The notes under the pieces were generated by a model. The model was not told the origin of the DNA, searched no databases, and saw nothing but the letters and a program-made list of their open reading frames with translations. Shown here one piece after another: positions 33,311-43,000 of a stretch of DNA of 64,000 nucleotides. The stretch lies in NCBI GenBank assembly GCA_020796225.1, contig CM036754.1, positions 21,456,867-21,520,866 on the forward strand, read 5' to 3'. Each line of letters starts with the position of its first letter. Position 1 is the first letter of the stretch. Position numbers and translations under genes: made by a program. This stretch comes from Arion vulgaris. Lineage: Eukaryota > Mollusca > Gastropoda > Stylommatophora > Arionidae.

Positions 33311-33897
33311 TGGCTGCATGGTAGTAGTGTGGACGCAATCACGAATTATATGTGATCTGTTCGCAATATATATGAACAAAATCTCAGAGATTGCTTCGAC
33401 ACGTGTCTCCTGACCGATGTCCAAATATTTATTATTAGTACAGGTGTAGTACAAATGTACCGCTAAACGGAGCAAAGTCGTAATTCCTATCTGCCAGCAC
33501 GCAAAGTCGCCGTACTAACGCTGTCCGCTCTAAACAAGTCCCTCGTGTTCTGTTTGTGTCGCGTCGACGCAAGGGAAGACTGCAGTTAATTAACTTCGTA
33601 ATAAAAGTCAACTGCAGGTAACGGGGTTGCCGGGCGCAAAATTTAAAGGTTGCGTTTTATAGCCTATCAAAACTACCCTCCCTGGAAGAACCGTAACTGG
33701 TTATGTTGACCGTGCGCAAATCCAGAAGTTGCGTTCCTGGATTTGGAAAGGCTACCCTCCCGGGGAACAGGGGAGGGTGGTGTTTTACCCCACTACTGAT
33801 ACACAATGCATCGAACGTATGTGGAGATCGGCAAAGGAGAAAAACAAGATTCGTAATGGGACTGGAGTCACATGCGCATCACTGTGACAACGTTGAA

Positions 33898-34015
33898 CCA
33901 GGATCAGTGAGCTGGCACTTATCAAGACCTTACCACACCTTCACGTGGTAACCTTGGAAAAAGACAGATGATCCTGTCTGGCTAAGTGGGTAGGGATCGA
34001 GGGAGAGCTACTCTG
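33898..34015 (+). other. structured hairpin module, copy 2
   Basis: GATCAGTG / CACTTATC (33902-33909 with 33916-33923) pairs at 7 of 8 positions around the loop AGCTGG. CCTTACC (33928-33934) can pair with GGTAGGG near 33990. CTGGCTAAGTGGGTAGGGAT follows as in copy 3. Confidence 0.6.
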
Positions 34016-36089
34016 GTTTAAGTAGCTTTCAGACGGAGTTACGTTTTATGAGATCTACTCGCAGCACAGACGAGCAGAATCCCAGTCTCTCCCTGCCGAT
34101 GGTAAAACCTGAATAAATGAAAACGAATCGTAAGAATTAACAAGGTACGAGTCGTCATGAGGCACATATTCACGTCCGCTTGAAACGATGGTCGAACACT
34201 AATTGCAAGCTCTCGGCGAGAATCGTTCGGAAAAGATGCACAGTATCGTGTCGACACAATGGAATATTTCTGTAAACTCAGTATCGAAGGCCAAGCGCAG
34301 ATACATTTATTGGGTAGTGCAAAACCTAAGGTTGTGCCTAACGGGACTTCCCTTTCTGGAACAACCGGGCACAGTATTGTTGTACAATTGCAAAATGTTA
34401 AGTTGCGTTTTAGTGCCGGGAAAAACTGACATCCCCGGAAGGACTGGGGTGGGTAATGTTGACGAGCGCAAAATTTAAATTGCGTTGCTAGCGCCGAATG
34501 AAACGGCCCTCTGGATTATTTGTGTGCGACCCCAGCCAAGTGTTTCCTGTGCCAGAGAAAATTCAGAGTAGAAACTGCAAATTGCCAAGTGCCGACACGT
34601 GTCTCGAAAAGGTTGAGAATGTTCCTATTCCGGAATAAACTCACAGTGGCTAGAAAAGTAAGACCGATAATGTGAACGTTTGAATGGTCGTACAAACCCA
34701 AACATTAGCAAAGGGTTGCACTTCTCGGACGCGATCGTCCTACATGAGTAAGATGACGTCCTTGGTTCAGATCATACAAAAGACCAAATAAACAATCTAA
34801 AATTGATCGTTCGTGGGACAAGCTCATGTGCCCTTAACGGCTGAAAATGTTTCTAATCCGGAACGATCTCACATAGTCAGAAAGGGCGCATAGCGTCGAC
34901 ATACTCACAAGCGAAGATCATAAAGCTCAAATATACGGCAACAAATAATCGTTAAAGAGTAATGAACACACAACACAGTCGAAAATTAATCGTTCAAACA
35001 TCTAGTACTAGAACTGTTGAGAATGTTCCTAAACCAGAACGACCTCACCCAGTCAGAAAAGTTGCAAAGTAGTAAATGCTCTTTGGCGTAGATCCAAGCC
35101 CAAATATATGACATTAAAAAGATCATTAAAGAGTGTTTATCATACGATGCATACGGAACGACTTAACCACAGGCAGAAAAGAACAGGAAATCCGATAGAG
35201 AAGTCGCACTTCACTAATTGTTACGCACAGACAGTAAAAGTTCCGAGGGTACGCGGTCTCGTGGCAAGTGGTTCGAACTAAAGATTCCCTATAAACACAC
35301 TTGAAGGATCTAATCTTCAAATTGCTATGAAGAAGGCGAAGGCTCACCTGCATGACTAGAGACACCAGTCAAATGGTAGAAGCAGGCCTTCACACAAACA
35401 TCAGTCAGAAGCGCCATACCAGGTGTCATGGCTAACACCTGAATTTACAGCGGGCGAACGCAAGGAGAAGAAATTATCTAAGCACATATGTATAGGAATA
35501 TACTCTGAGTGTAGGGGAGGAGATACTAATCGTGTCTTATGTATCAAATATTAGGACATGAGGAATATTTTGTGTACATGATCTCTGGATGTTTTTCTAG
35601 TAGAAAGATGTTAGCAAATGCAGTAAGAATTTTACTTTTAATCTTTTCTAATGAATTGTCCCCGTCCAGCGGCTTTTCAGCCTGCTCCTCTCGATTTTAA
35701 ACAGCCAAGGGTTCTTTTACGTGCTCAAATTGAACAAGGGGCCAACGTTTTATCGTCCGTCTCCGATAAGACAAGGAATGCGATCTCACCTATACTTAGA
35801 TCAGGAATCTCTGGTAAAATATTCCGATGGCTGCACAAGCGAACCGAGTACCTTCGGCACGAGAGGCGAGCACCTAACCTCTATAATACACTCGGTGTAT
35901 ATTTGCTTGATAAAGACCTTTTGGTCAAAACGTTGCTGTGCAGTGTTATGGTTTTTGTACTTTGTAAAACTACAGTATTTTGTTTTAAACTTTTTCGCCA
36001 TTATGTAAATTAATGATGCGGTATGGTTACATGACATTTCTATTTAACTCTTTTGTTATTTTGTCTAGGCGTTTAACGCAAACGATACA

Positions 36090-36226
36090 TTGTACGCTGT
36101 TTCAGGTTATTGGTTAATGAACTGACGTCATTGCACACCGGGCAGACCCATAGGTGCTCAGTCTCCCCCAACAGATATCGAAGAGTATGAATACTGATGA
36201 TTCTGTAGCTCGCTGATTAAACACAC
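36090..36226 (-). mobile_element. Ingi/I-group LINE 3' end, left part of an interrupted copy
   Basis: Reverse-strand match to 48385-48530: GTCATTGCACACCGGGCAGA, CATAGGTGCTCAGTCTCCCC, CGAAGAGTATGAATACTGAT and CGCTGATTAAACACAC. It breaks off exactly at 36226 and resumes at 37876. Confidence 0.8.
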
Positions 36227-37867
36227 TTCTGGGGTCAAAGGCGCATGGAGACAACGCCGCGCCAGGATTAGTGAGCTGGCACTAATCAAGATCCTACCCC
36301 ACCTCCTCGTGGTGACCCTGGTAACAGACATTGGTTCTGGTCTGGCTAAGCGGGTAGGGATCGAGGGAGAGCTACAGATATTGGTAGTAGTACAAGCACG
36401 GAAAAGCAATGCAGGTCAAAAAATCCCTGAACAAAATGCATCTCCTGGCCGATAACAAACTGCCAAAAATTGTTCAAGAAACGTAAGAAAACAGCAGTGT
36501 ACGAGTCGTCAACGAACGAATGCTAACTCCCCCGAAGTAAATGATCGCACCAACATTTCCACCTACGGGGCAAGAGTCAATAAGCACAAAGCGTAACAGG
36601 TCAACGGTCGTACCACAATTGTCAGTTTCCATGCCGATGGAAAGGGCCGTACAAATGAACATGAAGGGATGAGAGGTGCATCCAGAGTAGAGACTTGGGT
36701 CCACATGGGGCAAACCCTGAGCCCGAGTCGGGCTGCGTGTCATGTCAGTCTCGTGGCACGGTAAATGTGAGCACAGTGAGAAACCGATAAACAAGGTGGG
36801 GCAGGCACCAAAATGAAGCGAACACGCATACAGACGATACACATGTGAGCCAAAAGGCGGGGCAGACACTCAAGGTGCTGGTGTCGGAGCGACGGGAAGG
36901 CGTGGCAAACGTAGGGGTGAGCGGTCCACCCAGATGAGCAGGGAAAACTGGAAAGCCCAGCAGAGGCTTGAATCCAGTACAAATTAAAGGTCTCGGCAAA
37001 TGTCTCTGAAAACGCTGTAACGTATCGTATAGACACAGGGAAGATTGCGGTAAACTCCGTACCAAAGGCTTAGCGCAAATACATTTACTGGGTGAGGTTG
37101 GACAAGCGCAAATCCTAAAGTTGCGTTTTAGAGCCTAATGAAACTGCCCTCCCTGGGACAACCGGGCAAGGTACTGTTACATTAACAACTATCATCCCCG
37201 GAAGAACTGGGGGTGATGTTGACGAGCGCAAAATTTCAGTTGCGTTGTTAGCGCCTAATGAAACGACCCTGTACATTATTTGTGCATAACTCCAGTCCAG
37301 TGTTTCCCGGGGCCAGGGAAAATGCAAAGTAGTAAATGCAAATTGCCAAGTTCCGACACTGCCTCCAAAAGGCTGAGAATGTTCCTACTCCGGAATAAAC
37401 TCTAAGTGGTCAGAAAGTAAGGCCGAAAATGTAAAGATTTGACAGGCTGTCCAAATCCAAACATTGGCGAAGGCCGACACTTTACACGGTGTGTTATACG
37501 AATAAGACGTCGTTCCAGGACAATCTTATGTGCTCCAAAAAGACTGAGAAATGTTCCTAATCCAGAACGACCTCACAGTCAGAAAGGGCGCTCAGTGTAG
37601 ATTCACTGTTTGGCGTAGATCACAAAACTTAAATATATGGCAAAAGATGATCGTAAAGGCGTAGATCCAAGCCAAAATATACTGCACAACGGATCGTTTT
37701 AGGGCAAGTTACCCTAGTAAATAAACAGCTAGCTGAAATCGGGTGGATGGGCCTAGTCACCATGCGCATAATCACACAACGTAAAAAGCCGTTCTTGTCA
37801 AAGATCAATTATATATCACAAAAGAATGATAAAATTGGCCGTGAAGAACGAACGAGAGAAGAAGAAG
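36227..37867 (+). mobile_element. composite non-coding repeat element, copy 2 (1.64 kb, with target-site duplication)
   Basis: It is flanked by perfect 8-bp direct repeats AAACACAC (36219-36226 and 37868-37875). Removing it and one repeat restores the LINE sequence seen uninterrupted at 48405-48425. Inside: the hairpin module (36262-36375); two CGCAA...TTGCG units (37107 and 37227); two GTTCC...GGAA units (37381 and 37553); a MetaSINE-like 3' part (37700-37867) with (GAA)n tail. A (GAA)n tail and short TSD fit LINE-type (target-primed) integration. It has no coding signature; open minus-strand frames at 36474-37065 are uninterrupted by chance in GC-rich sequence. Confidence 0.78.
36262..36375 (+). 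other. structured hairpin module, copy 3
   Basis: A perfect 8-bp stem GATTAGTG / CACTAATC (36266-36273 with 36280-36287) closes the loop AGCTGG. GATCCTACCC (36290-36299) pairs with GGGTAGGGATC (36352-36362) with one bulge, enclosing CACC-TCCTCGT-GGTG (36300-36314). The arms of the first stem differ from copy 1 by paired changes. Confidence 0.65.
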
Positions 37868-38115
37868 AAACACACTCCTCACTCTGCCCATCAGACTTCC
37901 AGTTCTACTTGTATAACGGGTAACTTCAAACTGCTTAAATCGTTGGATCGATTAAACATCTGTTTTAGTGTCATCATCCAACAGACAGTTGCGAAGAGAC
38001 CGAAGAACATCCCTCTTATCCATCTTCAACTCCCCAACAAACGATGCTGTTGGTGCAAGCAAGCCCGCTCTCTCATTGCCGTCAACACCTGCATGCTAGG
38101 ACAGCATATCGCAAC
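37868..38115 (-). mobile_element. Ingi/I-group LINE, right part of the interrupted copy
   Basis: It continues the LINE from 36226: CACTCCTCACTCTGCCCATC, TTTAGTGTCATCATCCAACA, GCGAAGAGACCGAAGAACAT, then the RNase H end (TCTCATTGCCGTCAACACCT). It matches the reverse complement of 48190-48410. Confidence 0.8.
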
Positions 38116-38539
38116 TAAGCCTCTGAGGTCCTTTTTCATAAAAAAGTAAACAAAAATGTTCTCACTGAAACCAGATAATAGCGTACACATTTTCAATATA
38201 GTTAATGATATATGTTCTTTATGAAGTACATTCTCCACGAAGTGTGAAGTCATTATTACACTTGACAGAGAAAGTACAAAGCAAAACATGGTGGCTATAG
38301 ATTAAGAGATGGCATTGGTCAGCGAGAATTCAACAGAAGGGGAGAATTTTACTTACAAGAATGGATCGATTATTTGTCACTTGCGTAGCGCATGGGTTGT
38401 TAGTGTAGCGGGCGAGTTGTTATGGAGAGAACGGCGCTTTTGTTGTGACCGCAAGTAGTATGACTATGGAAGTTATGACCATGACTAAGACAATGGTATA
38501 GCTGGAGACACAGAGCGCCTCTCACGTCGCATCACGACT

Positions 38540-38600
38540 CTATTGTTTGTTTGTTTGTTTAGTATTGTTTGTTTGTTTGTTTAGTATGTTTGTTTGTTTA
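38540..38600. repeat. (TTTG)n microsatellite
   Basis: Three runs of TTTG separated by TTTAGTA. A 25-base unit TTAG..GGGGATTAAAGCCTC follows at about 38600 and again at about 38747. Confidence 0.85.
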
Positions 38601-38884
38601 TTAGGGGATTAAAGCCTCTTTCAACCTAAGGCGAACCTTTTATTGGTTATATCAGAGCGTGTAGGCCAACAAACATGAAAAATAAGAATTAACTCCTTTC
38701 GGAGAATCCAATTATGTTTTTTACACACTTATGTATAAAGTTTGTTTAGTAGGGGATTAAAGCCTCTTTTATTTTCGTACCCGGACATACGAGAGTTAAT
38801 CAAACTGAACGAATTGACTTGCGGAATGGTTACAATGGTATGCGATAGAGAAATGGATATGACGGATATCCTGAATGTTACACG

Positions 38885-39085
38885 GAGGAGAGGAACGGAT
38901 TAGCGTAATGCATAAATCTTCGCCTATCGACCCGTAACACAAAAGGGTTGTTGGTTCAATTCCCAACTCGACGTCCCAGACGTGAGGAAAGGAACTGGTC
39001 TTCCTACCTCATGCCTAAAGGGCATAGAAATGTGAGGTGAAGTGACTTCATATCCTAAGGTCTGAAAAGGCTACATGACATTTTA
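38885..39085 (+). repeat. tRNA-derived SINE, family D
   Basis: The head is GGATTAGCGTAATGCATAAA with a perfect B box GGTTCAATTCC. The body is GTGAGGTGAAGTGACTTCAT followed by AAGGTCTGAAAAGGCTACA. A second copy is at 46262-46430. The B box and A-box spacing suit RNA polymerase III, but the 3' half of a tRNA is missing. Confidence 0.7.
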
Positions 39086-39540
39086 TTTTTGGGATGAGAC
39101 GGATCGGATAGGGCATTCTGGTGGGGACTTGAATTCTGCGTCCTTGATGCTTCGGCTGCCGGAGCTTGGTCAATCGTAGTATTGTTATATTTGAACACTA
39201 TACTGGAACGTGGTTCCCTGGTAACATACGACTACATGAGACTGACTGGAGGAATACGATGTTCAAGATTGATTGATTGATTAATAGGACCATCATCATT
39301 GCACTTTGATGAGTAACCATGTGTGCTCCGATCTCTTTCTTACAAAGGAAGATCTCAGCTGCAGTGCACGAACTCCGTTAGAACTGTCAGTCGCAGCATG
39401 CTGATGGATATACAGAAGATGAAATCGGAATATTTATTACAGACTTGTTCCTTGTGCAATAACGGCGATTTGACAACTAACGAACTAAAATTAAATATAA
39501 CTTACTATAACGAAAACTAACTAGTTATGTATGCGTCTTT

Positions 39541-39571
39541 TGACCTAATGACCTTACATATGTCAAGGTCA
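39541..39571. promoter_or_regulatory. cluster of three nuclear-receptor half-sites upstream of PPP2R5
   Basis: TGACCT at 39541-39546 and again at 39549-39554 (a direct repeat spaced by two), then TCAAGGTCA with AGGTCA at 39566-39571. The last is the extended half-site used by monomer-binding receptors of the FTZ-F1/ERR type. It lies about 355 bases 5' of the ATG. Binding is not shown by sequence alone. Confidence 0.4.
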
Positions 39572-39924
39572 TATTGAGTTCCCGTTCAAATCTCGATGTT
39601 CTTAAATAAAGACGAGAAATAGGCAACCATTATCCGACTAGCAACAAACTGTGATATTTTGTTTGTTCATCTTGTATGTTGGTTTGTGCTATCGTTGTTA
39701 TCCACTCTTTAGCTGTGTGAAATATAGCGGGACTAGTCTGGAGTCAATTACAGCACGGTGAAGGAAAGGGACTATATTAATTATAGGTAGACTTTTGTCG
39801 CGCTGTAACTTGACGTGTATCCACGGATTTTATGGAGCAAATAAGTCGGCTAGTTTCTTGATGCACACGTGAATCGTTTTTGATCACAATATAGCGGTTT
39901 TACCGCAATATCTTGTCAAGTACA

Positions 39925-40066
39925 ATGTCGGCAAAACTAGCTGATCGCATAGACCCTTTTACAGCGAAAGTTGCAGTTAAATCTAAAAAACAAAAGCGAT
40001 CACAGGGTTCATCACACTATCGGGCAAGTACTGCTCCAGAACTACAAGCTCTACCTCATCTGAAAG
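39925..40066 (+). CDS. PPP2R5: PPP2R5 exon 1 with start codon
   Basis: ATG at 39925 has A at -3, and an in-frame TAG at 39892 shuts off upstream starts. It encodes 47 residues, [20 protein letters not shown] then [13 protein letters not shown] and ELQALPHLK, plus one base. The donor is AAG/GTGTGT. The leftover G joins AT of exon 2 to make Asp (LKD), as in the human alpha and epsilon proteins. The basic N-terminus is disordered in known B56 structures. Confidence 0.92.
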
Positions 40067-43000
40067 GTGTGTTACGCTGTGTAGTGTGTTTCATTGTTAC
40101 TTTAATGTAAGATTTAAATAATTATATGTAATTTGAAACACATCTAAGTAATTCCAATACGTACTGTTATATACACTGCGTTGTGAATAATTACCTTTTG
40201 CAAGTCTTAATTTATGTGATTAGTCTAATACTAATAAATAAGTTGCTAGTTAATTCTAAAAAAAAATACTTATCAATGACTTGAATGAGATTTTCATTCA
40301 ATGATCCGGTCTCTAGGAGTAGGACAGCAGGGTCATATTTATTTAGTATAGATACTCTATTATTTTCAGTCCTTTGGGTGCCATGTATAATAGTGTAATG
40401 TAATAACTTTTTGTAAGTATAGTTTTAACTAAGTTAGATACAAGTAACAAGTCATATTTAATACAAGTTTTAAATGTTTCACTGACAATCAATTCAATCA
40501 TGAGACAGAATAATATATATAATAATACAGATATGACAGATGATTAAAAATGATAACCAAGCCAAAAGGAACCCATCAATTCAGTCAGATTTCAATGCTT
40601 TCCTCATTATTGACAGAAATGGTAGAGAATAACCACTTGTCAGATTAAAATACACCCATGTTGAATTAAAATTCAAATCGAGGTCTGGCTGGCTCTGGTG
40701 CTGTTTTCTCATCATATATTAAATGCTGACCATATAAAAAAAATACGTTGCTGAATTGATAGAAATTTTTAAATTATTTATTTTGTTATTCTTACTCTTA
40801 ACTCTTTCCACGCCCATTTGTTTCCTCAATTTTTAAGCAGTTAATTCAAGGGAAGTAAATAAAAATTATTTTTTTTTAAAATTACGATCCTAACTACTCG
40901 TCAATAAATAAACATATATATATAATATTATATACTAAATTGAAGAAAACTGGACAACCCAATAGAATAACAAGGTTAAAAAGTACTATAAATAAAATAG
41001 TAGAAGTAAAACTAGAAATAATTCTTACAAGGGAAGCAACTCTGGCGCAGTGTGCGGGTTAAAGCGTGCAACGGACTACCTCCATGGCGCAGTGTGCGGC
41101 TTAAAGCGTGGAAAGAGTTAACTTTGTTGAGTGGTTGCTATAGCACAAGGAAGTAATTTTTCTGAGCAGACCAATTTTAAATTAATAGAATGAAAGCGTT
41201 GTGTAAGTGAAATGGCTTTTAGTTTACTGCAACATTAGGCAGAAATCCTCAAGTTTTTAAAATTCATGGTTTATGTTTTTACAGGTTGCTTTTTTATATA
41301 CCATGAAGAAGGTTTCCTTTTTGGTATGGACATCTAATTTACCTGTTTCTTAAATCAATTGTTTTGTAAATTGAAATGTGAAAAGAATTTTTTCCTAATA
41401 CTGATTTGTTATTCTCTCTTATTTTCCCCCAAAACTATGAGAAGATGCAACATTTCTTTTCAGAGTTTAATTCCTGTAAATCATTTTCTTTTGCTTGAAA
41501 TATTGTCTATATATTTAATGTTGTCTTTTGTATAAACTTCAGTCTTTTATAGCTAACACATAGATCTCAACCAACCTGTCCTACACAGCCCTAAAAAGCG
41601 GTACTACAGTTTTTTTTAAAATAGATCATTGTAGTTTTCTTTGCAGTATTGTTTCACTATACGATTTAATCTGCTTCAGTATATAATATTTTCGGACAGT
41701 CATGAAGTATTGCTCTACAGTCTGGGGTACCTGTACACGAGGCTGAATTGCCAATCTTGAATTGTGTATACATGTGGATGTGGAGTCGATTATGTCCTGT
41801 TCTGAGGCACAGAATGACAAATTTGCTTGAATTTGTTCATATTTTGGTAGTTGTCTCGTGTTAGTATTGGTTGCTTTCCGGTTGATTTAGATATCTTTTT
41901 TCTTTTGGTGATAATAGGTAATTAGTACATCTGGTTGTTCTCCGGCAGCATCTTCCTTGTCCTGTCAGTGTGTTGTTTGATTACCTGGTATTCAACAGTA
42001 AGCCTGTATCCACTGTTGGAGTGCTGATATTGCATATATTTTTTTTAATGTCTTAGACGTTCATTTTAGAGCAACCATTTGTTAACCAATCTTTGATTTG
42101 ATCCAAGGAGTATATATATATGTTGGCTGCAATATTTGCACCTTTAGCTATGCACATCCTTCTTCAACATGCAGGACATCATATCTTAGTATGCATTTCT
42201 CTGATTCTGTAATTGCAGATTGAATAAAGTAAGATTGATCTTTTTCAGTAATTGGAGTGAGAATTCATTGCAAAATGTGCATTCGGTTTATAATTCTTCT
42301 TTTTTCTATATACATTCACTTATTATTTAAAAAATAAGTTTACCAAATATCTCTTTCAGCATTTATATTTATAGATTTTTCTTGCCCAAGTGGTTACAGG
42401 GCCCAAATTTGTGGTGTAAAGAATAGAACCACTGTTACCTGTCACGCATGTCATAAGAGGCGACTAAGGAGGTTTGGCTGAAATCGGATGCACATGTCCT
42501 AAATGTGTAGAAGTCTATGCGTTTAGGAGCCTGCCAAACCAATGTGCAACGCTTTTCACGTTCTTGGCAAAGATCAAACATATTACAAAGAGTGATTAAA
42601 ATTGGTCGTAAGAACGAACGCAAAGAAGAAGAAGAAATAGATTTTTCATTTGTTAAAGTAAAACTATTTATAATATACTTTTTATGATAATTTTGTGTGT
42701 GACTCGAGCACAAGTTTGTTGTCCTATGTTTCCAGCAAAAGCTGCACCTTTCAGTCCTACACATCAGATTTTGTTATGCTCTTTTTGTCTAGGGTCGCTC
42801 TTCTGGTAGTTTCATGATAGTAGATTTAATTGTAATTATATTAACTTTTAAAATTTGGCCTGATCTACATTTAGCATAGTTCTAGCACTGCATGCTTCTA
42901 TGAAGTATCTATGAAATTGTTGAGTCATTTTACTTTATAAATTATAATGATTGATTGTGCTCTATCGGTTTCAAAATACATTTGTCATATCTAAATAAAA

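Larger units (their letters stand above)
33170..35472 (+). mobile_element. composite non-coding repeat element, copy 1 (about 2.3 kb)
   Basis: The element is CpG-rich with no coding potential. From 5' to 3': hairpin module (33198-33310), two CGCAA...TTGCG units (33635-33730), a second hairpin module (33898-34015), a block at 34236-34660 homologous to 37007-37420, GTTCC...GGAAC units (34621, 34850, 35024 and a partial one near 35152), then a SINE family B 3' end (35330-35472) with a short GAGAAGAAA tail. Start and end are inferred from where flanking LINE sequence stops and the SINE tail ends; no target-site duplication was found. The doubled hairpin module suggests two fused copies or an internal duplication. 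Confidence 0.55.

Noticed and set aside
35651..36013. 120-codon + open frame (MNCPRPAAFQPAPLDFKQPR...)
   Set aside because: No domain recognised, two frames open in parallel in a GC-richer patch, no splice or promoter context; chance opening is likely.
36341..36362. CTGGCTAAGCGGGTAGGG as a 5S rRNA-like internal promoter
   Set aside because: Only about ten bases resemble 5S rRNA and the flanking helices do not fit; at most an A-box-like sequence.
36474..37065. Overlapping - strand open frames of 98-131 codons inside composite copy 2
   Set aside because: They overlap in different frames, are Cys/Pro/Ser-rich like translated repeats, and the homologous regions in copies 1 and 3 do not keep them open.
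38885..39085. Possible tRNA gene (perfect B box GGTTCAATTCC)
   Set aside because: No matching acceptor or anticodon stem, and a second diverged copy at 46262 shares the non-tRNA body, so it is a SINE.
39913..39927. TTG at 39913 as the PPP2R5 start
   Set aside because: Non-ATG and only four codons upstream of a good ATG (39925) with A at -3.
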